A stretch of DNA of 64,000 nt from CBDCVN01 sp965223045. GTDB taxonomy: Bacteria > Deinococcota > Deinococci > Deinococcales > Trueperaceae. Under the pieces are notes generated by a model, which worked only from the letters and a program-made list of their open reading frames with translations, was not told the origin of the DNA and did no database searches. Shown here piece after piece: positions 42,872 to 51,697 of this stretch. The DNA lies in NCBI GenBank assembly GCA_965223045.1, contig CBDCVN010000013.1:558001-622000 (forward strand), written 5' to 3'. The position numbers were made by a program, and so were the translations under genes. The first letter of the stretch is position 1. Each line of letters opens with the position of its first letter.

Positions 42872-42966
42872 TGTCATCCTGAGCCCTTCCGAGGGTAAAC
42901 TACGCGAAGGATCTCACTGCGTTACGCCACCAAAGATTCTTCGTCGTTATATTCCTCAGAATGACA
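42872..42966. repeat. 95-bp inverted-repeat (MITE/REP-like) element
   Basis: It begins TGTCATCCTGAG and ends CTCAGAATGACA, which is an inverted repeat with one mismatch. The inner part, including GAAGGATCTC and its partner AAAGATTCTTCG, can fold on itself, so the whole forms a long hairpin. A decayed relative is at 6412-6474. Elements of this TGTCATCCTGAGC type occur as dispersed repeats in several phyla. The remaining gap to 43128 shows no gene. Confidence 0.65.
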
Positions 42967-43128
42967 TGCTCACATAGGGTATTTCTCTCTAGGGAAAAGA
43001 TGCTACGTTGATAGGTAGTATTTAATGAATTCAGGATCAAAAGATTTTTCTGGGGCACCATACTTACCCCAAACTTGTCCTCATTGTACCCTCATAAAGG
43101 GCAGGGTTTATCCGCATGGTTCCTGGCG

Positions 43129-45210
43129 TTAGAAGTCTTCGTTACGGTAAACTTCTTCCCCTTCTAATAAGGTTAGAAGAACTTGTACGTCAGATATTTC
43201 ATGAACAGGTATCTCAAATAGATTTTGGTCTAGAACAACTAAATCTGCATACTTACCTACTTCTATGGAGCCAGTAGCATCCTCTTGCTGCATAAAGTAC
43301 GCACCGTTAATGGTGTAGGCAGCAAGAATAGCCTCTAAATCAAGATTTTGTTCTGGGTTTACTGATGGTGCATTAGGAGAATCATCAAAAGGGCTTTGGC
43401 GTCTAAGTGCTACTTCTATAGCTAGCAAAGGTTCATGGGTTGTCACTGGCCAGTCACTGCCTGCTACTAGAGTAGCGCCTGACTCATGAAGGGCACGAAA
43501 TGGAAATGCTTCTTGAGATCTCTCCTCACCTAGTACGGGTACTACTAAATCATCAAACCACCCTTCTTCTGGATGCCCCCAATATGTTTGAAAATTAGGT
43601 AGAACATTTAGCTCTTTAAAACGTGGAATGTCATCAGGATGAACTAAGTACAAGTGAGCCATTGTGTGTCTTGTATCTTCTAATTCATTAGCATTTTTAG
43701 CAGCTTCAAAGGCATCTAGACCCACGCGAGCAGCCCTATCACCATTTATATGCATATGGATTTGAAAGCCAGCTTCCTCGAGTCGAGTAACCAAATCAGC
43801 CAACCTTTCTGCTTCAAAAGTTAGAAGGCCTTTGTTATCAGTGAGTTCACCATTTTCATCATAATAAGGCTCGAGTACTGCACCAGTAGTATTTTCTATG
43901 GTGGCATCAACAAGGAGTTTGATTTGGTTGGTATTTACTCTTGAGTCAGGATCATTACTAAATCTATCTATTAACTCTTCAACCATTGCATCATCATCTT
44001 CATGGGATCTAAACCATAAAGCAAGATCCATTCTAAGATTTAGCTCTCCTTCAGTATCAAGCTCACGATAGAACTCATCATAATCTTCAGCTAGGGCTTG
44101 TGCTTCTACCATTGAGGTAATGCCAGCATTACTTAACATAGCAAATGCTTCTTGAGCAGCTTCCAGCATTGCAGCCCTTTCTACTTGTATAGCTTGTATG
44201 GCTACGTCTGGCACAAGATTCATAGCAGTATGGTGCAATAAACCTGTGGGTCCACCATCTTCATCACGTTCAATTATGCCACCGTCTGGATCAGGTGTAT
44301 CTTTGTCTATGCCAGCATTTTCTAGCACTATGCTGTTAACCCAAACTGCATGACCATTACCATCCATAAAGGTAGCAGGTTTATCAGGCACTAGTTCATC
44401 GAGCTGATGACGGTTAGGCATATTATCTTCTTCAAAAGCATCTAACCAAAATCCTAGGCCAATAACAACTTCCCTATCTTGTTGTTCCTCAGCACATTGT
44501 TCTATGTAATCAAGGTATTCTTCTTTGCCATAAGTATCATAAAGATCACAACCCATTATGCCAAGAGCCATATCCAGAGGATGGGCATGGGCGTCATGAA
44601 AACCTGGCATTAGCATTTTGCCAGCTAGTTCTATTACCTCTGTATCTTCGCCTATAAAATCTTGTACTCCTTCATTATCACCAACATAGGTTATTTTTCC
44701 ATCCTGAACCGCTACTGCTTCTGCCCAAGGGTTACCTTCATCTACTGTATAAACAGCTCCACTTAAAAATATCCTATCAGCTTTGGTACTATCTTCTGTT
44801 TCAGAAGTAGCCTCTACACTTGCTTCTGAACTTTCTTCAAGTGCAACATCAGGTGTTTTCCCAACAGCTTTGGGTATTTCCTCAGTGCCCTCTGTATCTA
44901 CTACTTCTTCTTTAGTTTCTTCAATCTTATTATATGAAGTACCCTCTTCAGAATCTGATGTAACTATCTCCCAACCAAGTGCACTAAACCTTTCAGCTAC
45001 ATTTGGAGTAACACAGGACTTTTCAAGATTACTGCTATCATTTGATTTAGCAATTTGTACTAAACCTTCAGCACAATTATTAGAACTACTTACCTCACTA
45101 GGAATACTATCAGCAGGTACTTCCTGCTCTTGAGCCACTGCTAGAAAAATCAGGTAGATACTAAACAAACAAAGTATGAAGTTGGTAAAAGCTTTATTGG
45201 CTTTCATCAA
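43129..45210 (-). CDS. Exported amidohydrolase family 3 (YtcJ-like)
   Basis: A signal peptide (about 1-26, ending LAVAQEQE) is followed by an acidic Ser/Glu/Thr-rich region of about 115 residues with a short Cys-containing globule. The hydrolase starts at ADRIFLSGAVYTVDEG near residue 145. Metal-site blocks are MPGFHDAHAHPLDM (His208, His210), FQIHMHINGDRA and LVAGSDWPVTT. The C-terminal GSIEVGKYADLVVLDQNLFE is standard. Substrates of such exported enzymes are mostly unknown. GGAGAA precedes the ATG. The long acidic spacer is absent from ordinary YtcJ proteins and may tether the enzyme at the surface. Its broken paralogue is at 1-2714. Confidence 0.88.
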   Translation of the reverse strand: MMKANKAFTNFILCLFSIYLIFLAVAQEQEVPADSIPSEVSSSNNCAEGLVQIAKSNDSSNLEKSCVTPNVAERFSALGWEIVTSDSEEGTSYNKIEETKEEVVDTEGTEEIPKAVGKTPDVALEESSEASVEATSETEDSTKADRIFLSGAVYTVDEGNPWAEAVAVQDGKITYVGDNEGVQDFIGEDTEVIELAGKMLMPGFHDAHAHPLDMALGIMGCDLYDTYGKEEYLDYIEQCAEEQQDREVVIGLGFWLDAFEEDNMPNRHQLDELVPDKPATFMDGNGHAVWVNSIVLENAGIDKDTPDPDGGIIERDEDGGPTGLLHHTAMNLVPDVAIQAIQVERAAMLEAAQEAFAMLSNAGITSMVEAQALAEDYDEFYRELDTEGELNLRMDLALWFRSHEDDDAMVEELIDRFSNDPDSRVNTNQIKLLVDATIENTTGAVLEPYYDENGELTDNKGLLTFEAERLADLVTRLEEAGFQIHMHINGDRAARVGLDAFEAAKNANELEDTRHTMAHLYLVHPDDIPRFKELNVLPNFQTYWGHPEEGWFDDLVVPVLGEERSQEAFPFRALHESGATLVAGSDWPVTTHEPLLAIEVALRRQSPFDDSPNAPSVNPEQNLDLEAILAAYTINGAYFMQQEDATGSIEVGKYADLVVLDQNLFEIPVHEISDVQVLLTLLEGEEVYRNEDF

Positions 45211-45529
45211 ATTGTTCTCCTTTCAGAACAAATATACAAGCGGCCAACAATGAATAGCTTAATAAAAGTCTAATGCAAGAAATTTCTCCTCCTTTTATAG
45301 CAAGAACTTACAAAGAGCTATAGTATAAGTTGTTGTGTTAGAAAGTTGATTCTAGGCGCTTAAATATAGTTGTCAAGATTGTCTAGTGATTGCCTATTGT
45401 ACCAAATATTTAAGTCATTGCTTGTAAAGCTTGGGGCTAAATCGGAGTTTTGTTTTCAGACCATGCAACTTGTAATCTATAAAGTAAAAGATTTCTATAC
45501 CTTAAAAGTATGAGGACATTACTTGTACT
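45211..45529. other. Intergenic stretch without a supported gene
   Basis: This 319-bp AT-rich gap lies between dxr and the amidohydrolase, both read on the minus strand. It must hold the amidohydrolase leader and promoter and the dxr terminator, but I can identify neither with confidence. No ORF of useful length and no tRNA is seen. Confidence 0.4.
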
Positions 45530-46648
45530 TTAGATTAGAGTACTAATATGTTTTTGTGCTATATCTCGTGCTTGAGCATCTATTTCGTAAATACTCTGCC
45601 AGTTTAGTGCGGGGTGGTTGGTGTGCTCGAGCACCCAAGCTAAAACCTTAAAAATATCTGTGAAACCAATTTTACCCTGTAAAAAAGCTTCTACTGCTAT
45701 TTCATCAGCAGCATTTAGAGCAACTGGTGCTGTGCCCCCTTGTTTTCCTGCCTCATAAGCTAATTTTAAACTAGGAAAGCGCTTTAGATCAGGCTCATAA
45801 AATTCCCAAATTCCTTTTAAGGGCAAAGGTTCAAGAGGAATTGGCGGGCGACTAGGGCTCTCTAGGGCGTACTGAATAGGTAAACGCATATCGTGTGGGC
45901 CTATTTGTGCTTTTATATTGCCATCTTTAAAACGAACTAGACTGTGAACTAAGGATTGAGGATGAATAACCACTTCTATGTTTTCTAAGGGGAATTCAAA
46001 TAGAAAATGGGCTTCCAAAACTTCTAAACCTTTGTTAAAAAGTGTAGCAGAGTCAATAGTAACTTTCTTCCCCATATTCCAGTTAGGGTGTCTAAGGGCC
46101 TGCTGGGGAGTTACTGATGATAAATCTTTGGGTTTTAAATGAAAAGGTCCACCTGAAGCAGTGAGTACCAGTTTAGCTACTTGGTCTTCAGGTTCACCTA
46201 GCAAACATTGGAAAAGGGCTGAGTGTTCAGAATCTACAGGCAAAATGCTGCTACCATGCTTGCGTGCAAGCTCCCACACTAATGGGCCTGCTACCACCAT
46301 GGCTTCTTTATTAGCTAGTGCTACTTTTTGACCTTTTTTTATGGCTGCTCGAGTAGATTCCAAACCAGCTATGCCGGGAATTGCAGCAACTACTATATCA
46401 GCAGGGGCTTGGGCAACTTCTGTAGTGCTAACTAGTTTTATGTTTTTAGGTAGTTGTGCTTTAAGTTTATCTACTACCTCTGGGTTGCACGCCACAAATT
46501 GAGGGGAAAACTCTGCTATTTGCTTAAGTAGCAAGTCAATGTTTTTGCCTGCTGCTAAGCCAATGATTTTATACTTTCGCCAACGTGCTACAGAAAGAGC
46601 TTGTGTACCTATAGAGCCTGTTGAACCTAAAACAGATATCCTTTTCAT
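45530..46648 (-). CDS. dxr: 1-deoxy-D-xylulose 5-phosphate reductoisomerase
   Basis: Dxr (IspC) converts DXP to MEP with NADPH, the committed step of non-mevalonate isoprenoid synthesis. The 372-residue protein has the NADPH loop RISVLGSTGSIGTQALSVAR, the catalytic block VALANKEAMVVAGPLVWEL, metal and substrate residues in ILPVDSEHSALFQCLLG, the flexible-loop region LTASGGPFHLKPKDLSSVTP and HPNWNMGKKVTIDSATLFNK. It starts 12 bp after the TIR-protein stop on the same strand, so this essential gene seems to share a message with the toxin-antitoxin and TIR genes. The usual downstream partner rseP is absent. Confidence 0.96.
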   Translation of the reverse strand: MKRISVLGSTGSIGTQALSVARWRKYKIIGLAAGKNIDLLLKQIAEFSPQFVACNPEVVDKLKAQLPKNIKLVSTTEVAQAPADIVVAAIPGIAGLESTRAAIKKGQKVALANKEAMVVAGPLVWELARKHGSSILPVDSEHSALFQCLLGEPEDQVAKLVLTASGGPFHLKPKDLSSVTPQQALRHPNWNMGKKVTIDSATLFNKGLEVLEAHFLFEFPLENIEVVIHPQSLVHSLVRFKDGNIKAQIGPHDMRLPIQYALESPSRPPIPLEPLPLKGIWEFYEPDLKRFPSLKLAYEAGKQGGTAPVALNAADEIAVEAFLQGKIGFTDIFKVLAWVLEHTNHPALNWQSIYEIDAQARDIAQKHISTLI

Positions 46649-46660
46649 TTTTAGATGTTG

Positions 46661-48313
46661 TTATTGTTCACTGTTCCCATAAACGTAATTACGTACACTA
46701 TACATGGGAAAAGCTGGGCCTGGAGCATCTTGTCTAGAAGGTGTTAGGTCATAACTCCCTAAAATGTTTGTTAGGTTGTAATAGTGAGCAAGGGTGCATG
46801 AAACATAATTAAATGTTTGAATTTGTTCTGGCGGGAAATTGTGCCAACCTGTCACTTTGCCTTGATTCTTATGTTTTGCTCTAATGACTTCACCCTCTGG
46901 TATTATATTACCAAAATATGTTACCCATGTTCCTGATTCAGACATGGTTAAGAAACCTGAATTAACTAATGAGATAACAATATTAAAGTCCTTAGGTGGT
47001 ACAAGATTATTCCAAGATGGATAACTCGAAACTTGCTTATTAAAAGGAAGTAATTGAGCAGCATTACCATTCCTATCTATTAATAAGTGCAGTGAAGAGT
47101 TTTGCAAGTGTTCACTAAAAAATTTAATGAAATCATTTGTTCCTGTTGGTGCTAGGTAATCTACTATAATACGGTCTGGCATCATTTCATAAATACGATT
47201 TAGATTTTTTTCGACTTCGATAATGAGTACATGTTTACTTTGCTTTCGTTTCTTAGTCAAAAAATCCCCATCATCTGTACTTTTAACTTTAAAGGGGGAT
47301 TCACTTTCTGGACAGGTAATAGGGAGACCTTCCCACTTCATTGGGTCTAGTTCATTAGTATAAATTGTGAGTTCAAAAGGATCCGTTTGATTTGGAGGCT
47401 TTTCATTCCTTTCAGGAAGGCTAATTGAATGAAGCACCTTTCTCTGAAGATCAGTTGAAAGAACTGTTACTAATACTAAGAACAAGCTTAGTATAATAAA
47501 TATAGATTTTTGAATTGACTTGACAGGCTTATTCTCATTGACTTTACTATTAACTATTTTAGGTAAACGAACATTATCAAGGCCAGAAGACCTTATTTCT
47601 AATGCCTCTATAAGTTTCTTAAAACCATTTTTCTTAAATAAATCCACCCGATGCCAATTACTCAACTCTCTAGGAATTTGACAATTCGTTAACCTAACAG
47701 GAATCATATAAATATCCCCCTTTTTAGACACCTCATTTAGAGCAAACCTAATTTCCTCACGCATGTAACCACTACGATAACCACCATGTTTGAATGATCT
47801 ACGTGATAGGCAGACTAAAAAAACATCAGTACTTTTAACAGACTTTCTAATTTCTTCTTGCCAAGTCTGTCCCGGTAAAATGTTCTCCTCATCTAGCCAT
47901 GGAGCACAACCTGCTTCAGAAAGCATTTTATAAAGCAGCCTTACCTTGCTTTTGTCAGCAGATGCATGACAAAGAAAGACTTGTAAGTTTCTGCTTCTAG
48001 GTTTGCTTAGAGTTTTTGATGGGGTTTCTCCTAAAGCTTGAGAAGCTAAATCTAACTCCTGTGCTACTAACAGTAACTCAGAATTGCGAGGATTTTCCTC
48101 CCTTGCAGCTAAAACAAGATCTTTTGTCCATCCTTCAGCTTCAGCTACTTCTATCAATTTAAAAACTATGTCTTGTAAACTTCCATCAGGAACTATGATA
48201 TCTAGTAACTTATCAAGTTTAAATTTTAATAGCTGAGTTAACTTGCTCTTTAATGGAAAAGCACTCATAAGTGCTTTAACTAATTTCTCGTATTGCTCTC
48301 CCGTTAATGGCAT
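46661..48313 (-). CDS. EAD1-TIR-transmembrane protein with zinc-less amidase_2 (PGRP-like) domain
   Basis: I read four parts in 550 residues. (1) About 1-90: an effector-associated domain 1, ending LVLAAREENPRNSELL. (2) 108-240: a TIR domain, VFLCHASADKSKVRLLYKML, WLDEENILPGQTWQEEI and SGYMREEIRFAL, where Glu187 fits the NADase Glu. (3) 268-286: one membrane helix, with basic residues before it placing the TIR inside. (4) About 380-540: an N-acetylmuramoyl-L-alanine amidase_2 fold with SSLHLLIDRNGNAAQLLPFN, EGEVIRAKHKN, GWHNFPPEQIQ and PGPAFPM. The three zinc ligands are replaced (His by Asp385, His by Ser520, Asp by Ala530), so it should bind but not cut peptidoglycan. It lies 11 bp after the toxin gene. 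Receptor function is inference. Confidence 0.85.
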   Translation of the reverse strand: MPLTGEQYEKLVKALMSAFPLKSKLTQLLKFKLDKLLDIIVPDGSLQDIVFKLIEVAEAEGWTKDLVLAAREENPRNSELLLVAQELDLASQALGETPSKTLSKPRSRNLQVFLCHASADKSKVRLLYKMLSEAGCAPWLDEENILPGQTWQEEIRKSVKSTDVFLVCLSRRSFKHGGYRSGYMREEIRFALNEVSKKGDIYMIPVRLTNCQIPRELSNWHRVDLFKKNGFKKLIEALEIRSSGLDNVRLPKIVNSKVNENKPVKSIQKSIFIILSLFLVLVTVLSTDLQRKVLHSISLPERNEKPPNQTDPFELTIYTNELDPMKWEGLPITCPESESPFKVKSTDDGDFLTKKRKQSKHVLIIEVEKNLNRIYEMMPDRIIVDYLAPTGTNDFIKFFSEHLQNSSLHLLIDRNGNAAQLLPFNKQVSSYPSWNNLVPPKDFNIVISLVNSGFLTMSESGTWVTYFGNIIPEGEVIRAKHKNQGKVTGWHNFPPEQIQTFNYVSCTLAHYYNLTNILGSYDLTPSRQDAPGPAFPMYSVRNYVYGNSEQ

Positions 48314-48324
48314 TATGAATTATT

Positions 48325-48642
48325 CTAGACTCCTAGCCAAACGCATAATGAGTTAGTTAAGCTTTTTGTATCTGTACTGGAAAGGTTTCCAATAGCTTTA
48401 GCAATAAGATTGCTATGAACAGTGTACAAACCTCGCTTTACTGCTGTTGGCACGTTAAGTCCAGCTTGATGCCAATTAGCTAAAATAAACTCTCTTGACA
48501 ATAACGAAGCTGTTTTACTAGTCAATGGAACAATAAAAACATCCTTAGAAATGTGTTTAGTGCTCACAATAACAGCTGGTCTTATTTTTGAATTTGATAA
48601 ATTAGAAAAGGGATAGCGAACCAAGATCACATCATTTTTCAT
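48325..48642 (-). CDS. MazF/PemK-type toxin
   Basis: MazF toxins are sequence-specific mRNA interferases. The 105-residue protein shows the family start DVILVRYPFSNLSNSKIRPA followed by VIVS, the central FIVPLTSKTASLLSREFIL and the C-terminal GLNVPTAVKRGLYTVHSNLI with the catalytic-side Thr. It ends in AKAIGNLSSTDTKSL. The ATG overlaps the antitoxin stop by 4 bp (ATGA), the standard coupling. The EAD1-TIR gene follows 11 bp downstream. The protein looks complete. Confidence 0.88.
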   Translation of the reverse strand: MKNDVILVRYPFSNLSNSKIRPAVIVSTKHISKDVFIVPLTSKTASLLSREFILANWHQAGLNVPTAVKRGLYTVHSNLIAKAIGNLSSTDTKSLTNSLCVWLGV

Positions 48643-48842
48643 TTTTGGAGTAATTCTTCATAAACGTTATCTTCCTTGTTATCCCAAACTGAGTCAAGAG
48701 AATTTTCGCTTGCCTGTAACCAAAACTGGTCCTCCTCAGTAGAAAGTATGGTTACTAGTAGGCTTGCTCCTTCTATCATATCTACACTTTCCAATAAGTG
48801 TATTTCACCGTTTTTAACAACAGCTCTAACAGTATTTAACAT
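48639..48842 (-). CDS. Antitoxin of the MazF-type pair
   Basis: This 67-residue protein has an N-terminal beta region, NTVRAVVKNGEIHLLESVDM then IEGASLLVTIL, similar to AF2212/DUF104-type antitoxins. Its C-terminal helix SLDSVWDNKEDNVYEELLQK has the W-x-x-xEDxVYxEL motif that usually plugs the MazF active site. GAGGTG lies before the ATG at 48842. It is the first gene of a four-gene minus-strand unit: antitoxin, toxin, TIR protein, dxr. Autoregulation by the complex is typical of such pairs but is not visible in the sequence. Confidence 0.82.
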   Translation of the reverse strand: MLNTVRAVVKNGEIHLLESVDMIEGASLLVTILSTEEDQFWLQASENSLDSVWDNKEDNVYEELLQK

Positions 48843-48955
48843 TATTACACCTCATTTCACTAACTAGGACAATGGTAAGCCATTTGTTGTAGTTACCTTT
48901 CTTGTTACTTTTTTCAGACTTGTTTTGGGCTATTCTCATTCCAAGCTATTTTTAT

Positions 48956-50788
48956 TCAACAGTTACGGTTCCTACTCTTCATGGGTGTAAGGTGCAAAAG
49001 AGATTTTATTATAGATAGCTTATAAAGTACTTGAGCAGACTGTTGCCAAGCCCCAAGCTCTGGATGATTTTTGTACTTGCTTAAGAAACTTTGTAATGCT
49101 TGCATAATTTGTAAATCAGTATTTTTGATTACTACACACCTCCCACCATTACTAAGAAACTTGTCAATAATTTTAGCTATTTTAGTTTTAGGGTTGCTAG
49201 GAAAATCAGAAAAGCGGATTGCTACTGCTGTACAATCTTGCGATAATTCTTCTAGTTCTTTAATCTGCTTTGCTAATGCACCCCCGGATGCCCGTTTGTT
49301 ACAAATTCTTAAATGTAATTGATCTTGTAATTCACCATTGGGTGTGAGAATATCTAAATCAAGGTGCTGATCGTGTTTCTTATTAGCTATACTTAAGTTA
49401 TTATTGATTTCTTTGTAGTATTGCTCGAGTGCCCAAACAAGCAATCCTAGTATAGTTTCTTCGTCCTCTATTATCACGTCTGTAAACTTGATAAGATGAT
49501 CATTCCATAGCTGTAAAATACTTTTGTTTGTTAAGGGGCTGTTAATAGACTCAGGGTCAACATAACCATCTAAAATAGGTGCTTGACCTGTTTGTATACT
49601 TTCTTGCTGCTTTTTATTACACCAGTCTAACACATAAGATATTGAGTTATTTTCTAGATATTGTGGAGTAGCTTTTGGAAAAGGATATATAGGATTTTCT
49701 TTATCAAGAAGAATATCTTTACTACTAAATAGCTCCTTCAAACGAAGGTTAATTAAAGCTTTTATCTCTGTGCTGTTAAGGCTAGATTTTAGAATGATTT
49801 TTTCAGGATTTTTCTCAAGAAGCTCTAAATAAAATCCCGGCAAAGCTTTTCTAATAGAGGTCTCAAAGGTACCATGATCACAAGTAATAACCACAATTAC
49901 ATTGGGTTGCTGAGCTAAGGTTATGACTGCTTGTATAGCTTTTTGATAATAGGTTTCTGGCTCGGGAAAATTACTTATTTCCTCAAGCTGATCTAAACAA
50001 ACAACTAGTGCACCACCATCTAGCATATATATAAGCCTAGCTAAACTTTGCAATAAATACTCAGGATCATCGTCTTGAAGGCGTGATTTTAGTAATCCAC
50101 CTAATATCTGACTATCAGAAATAGATAAGTGCTGGCAACGAAGATATTTAAGTATGCTTGTTCTAATAGAGGAATCATTTCTTTGCAAATAGATTAGAGC
50201 CTGTATTAAATCAACATCTTGTCCTCTGAAACGCTCTTGTTTAACAAGTCTGATGGCTACATTATGAACTAGTGCGGCTAAATGCCTAGGGGTTAATTTA
50301 GCCGCACGTATCATCTTAATACTTTCAGTGCCCAGTTGAGGGTTTTGAACTAGAGAGTTAGATAACCGCATAAAACCAGAAGTTTCCCTATCAGACAGGT
50401 GATAAGTTTTACTAAGAGAGTCCAGCATTTGATTCAATATATAAAGTGAATAATTAGGTGTTTCGGAGGTGATTTTTATATAGCCAGCGTAGCCCAAATC
50501 ATTTTCGTGAGTATAATTGCAGAAAGTTTGTAATAAATGGGTTTTGCCTACTTCTGATTCACCAAGTAGCAATAAGAGGCGTCCTGAATAAAGGTCTTCA
50601 TTAGAGTGTAAACGATCAAACAATTTTCTGTAAGTTGCTCGAGCCTTATGGTGAATAACATCTACATCAAAAGAATTTAGCTGGAATATATCCTTAGTGT
50701 GAATAACAAGTTTGAAAACTTCTAAAGCATTGCTAGTGCAGAAAGCCCTTAGGTGCTCGTTGTTTAGCATAATGGGATCTCTAGGCAT
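48956..50788 (-). CDS. P-loop ATPase of unknown family
   Basis: This 610-residue cytoplasmic protein has Walker A GRLLLLLGESEVGKTHLL (P-loop 76-83) and Walker B GGALVVCLDQLEEI (Asp266). Between them is a long helical insert, and after them a sensor-like strand VIVVITCDHGTFETSIRKAL. The arrangement fits the AAA/STAND-like NTPases of conflict systems. Beyond about residue 340 it is mostly helical. A C-terminal alpha/beta part (LDLDILTPNGELQDQLHLRI to SNGGRCVVIKNTDLQIMQAL) might be a nuclease-like or nucleotide-binding fold. It lies 21 bp after the membrane protein at 50810 and is probably in one operon with that gene and the 1430-residue giant. I cannot name the family. Confidence 0.7.
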   Translation of the reverse strand: MPRDPIMLNNEHLRAFCTSNALEVFKLVIHTKDIFQLNSFDVDVIHHKARATYRKLFDRLHSNEDLYSGRLLLLLGESEVGKTHLLQTFCNYTHENDLGYAGYIKITSETPNYSLYILNQMLDSLSKTYHLSDRETSGFMRLSNSLVQNPQLGTESIKMIRAAKLTPRHLAALVHNVAIRLVKQERFRGQDVDLIQALIYLQRNDSSIRTSILKYLRCQHLSISDSQILGGLLKSRLQDDDPEYLLQSLARLIYMLDGGALVVCLDQLEEISNFPEPETYYQKAIQAVITLAQQPNVIVVITCDHGTFETSIRKALPGFYLELLEKNPEKIILKSSLNSTEIKALINLRLKELFSSKDILLDKENPIYPFPKATPQYLENNSISYVLDWCNKKQQESIQTGQAPILDGYVDPESINSPLTNKSILQLWNDHLIKFTDVIIEDEETILGLLVWALEQYYKEINNNLSIANKKHDQHLDLDILTPNGELQDQLHLRICNKRASGGALAKQIKELEELSQDCTAVAIRFSDFPSNPKTKIAKIIDKFLSNGGRCVVIKNTDLQIMQALQSFLSKYKNHPELGAWQQSAQVLYKLSIIKSLLHLTPMKSRNRNC

Positions 50789-50809
50789 AGGATAAAGTTA
50801 GGGTGGTGA

Positions 50810-51682
50810 TTAATCACCTTGAGTTATTCTCAGCATAACCATATAGTAGCCTTGATTATCAGTAAATTTTCTATCCCAAGCTAGAATATACATTTCTCCT
50901 GCATTATTAATCCTACGCCAGTTTTGATCTTCACCATTTTGGGGTCTAACTAGAAAAAAGCCATATTCTACATGATTGGGCTTTATGTCCTCAGTACGAG
51001 CCAACTTTTCTTTTAGGCAGCCTTGTGTAGAATAATAGACACCGCCAGCGCTAGGTAAGGATACTAAGACTCCTCCTTCACACTTTTGATATTTACCTCG
51101 GTTATCTACTCCAAAAGGATCACGTTGCTTACCTCTATTTCCCCTAGCAAAGTTTTCTTTAGCAAATTCTTCTCCTGCTCTTATAAAAGGAGAAGCTTCT
51201 GGAGCAAACACCCCTCCCGCGGTAGCGGCTGCCCCTATCAAACTAGATATTAGTCTGCCATTACCATCAGAAAAAGAAGCCATGCCTGTAGCAGAGGTAA
51301 CCTCTACAATATCTCCTGATTGCAAGTTAGTGACAGCTACTCCAAGAGGGTCGGCAGGATTTATGTAGGCAACAAGAGTAATTTGCTTTTCTACTCTATC
51401 CCAATTATAAACTTTACCATAACCTCTGGGATTTCTACCAACGCTACGCACGCCTAGGTCCGCACCCAAATCAATATCTGAGCTTGTCTTGGCTTTGTCT
51501 CCTGTTGTAATCTTATCTCCCATAGAAGTGTAGTTGAATAAGAAGTCACCGAGGGACTTATTGTGCCATTGCTCAGTAGTAACTTGGACCTGCCCCCTTA
51601 GAGGGCAGATTATCAAAATTAATAAGAACAGAATTAAAATTATAGTTGCCCACTTTGCTGTTTTGGTTAAAGTAGATAACAC
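50810..51682 (-). CDS. Hypothetical membrane-anchored or exported protein
   Basis: The 290-residue protein starts with a hydrophobic segment, WATIILILFLLILIICPLRG (about 11-30), which acts as a signal anchor or peptide. The exported part has a Gly/Arg-rich middle (FARGNRGKQRDPFGVDNRGK), a Cys pair near YQKCEGG and STQGCLKEK, and a beta-rich end. AGGAGG is well placed before the GTG at 51682. It lies 15 bp after the 1430-residue giant and 21 bp before the ATPase, so the three form an operon. The family is not recognised. Confidence 0.6.
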   Translation of the reverse strand: MLSTLTKTAKWATIILILFLLILIICPLRGQVQVTTEQWHNKSLGDFLFNYTSMGDKITTGDKAKTSSDIDLGADLGVRSVGRNPRGYGKVYNWDRVEKQITLVAYINPADPLGVAVTNLQSGDIVEVTSATGMASFSDGNGRLISSLIGAAATAGGVFAPEASPFIRAGEEFAKENFARGNRGKQRDPFGVDNRGKYQKCEGGVLVSLPSAGGVYYSTQGCLKEKLARTEDIKPNHVEYGFFLVRPQNGEDQNWRRINNAGEMYILAWDRKFTDNQGYYMVMLRITQGD

Positions 51683-51697
51683 AGTCTAAAATACCTC

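Noticed and set aside
48325..48842. Considered as a decayed toxin-antitoxin pair
   Set aside because: Both frames are complete with the normal ATGA overlap and family motifs, so I call them intact.
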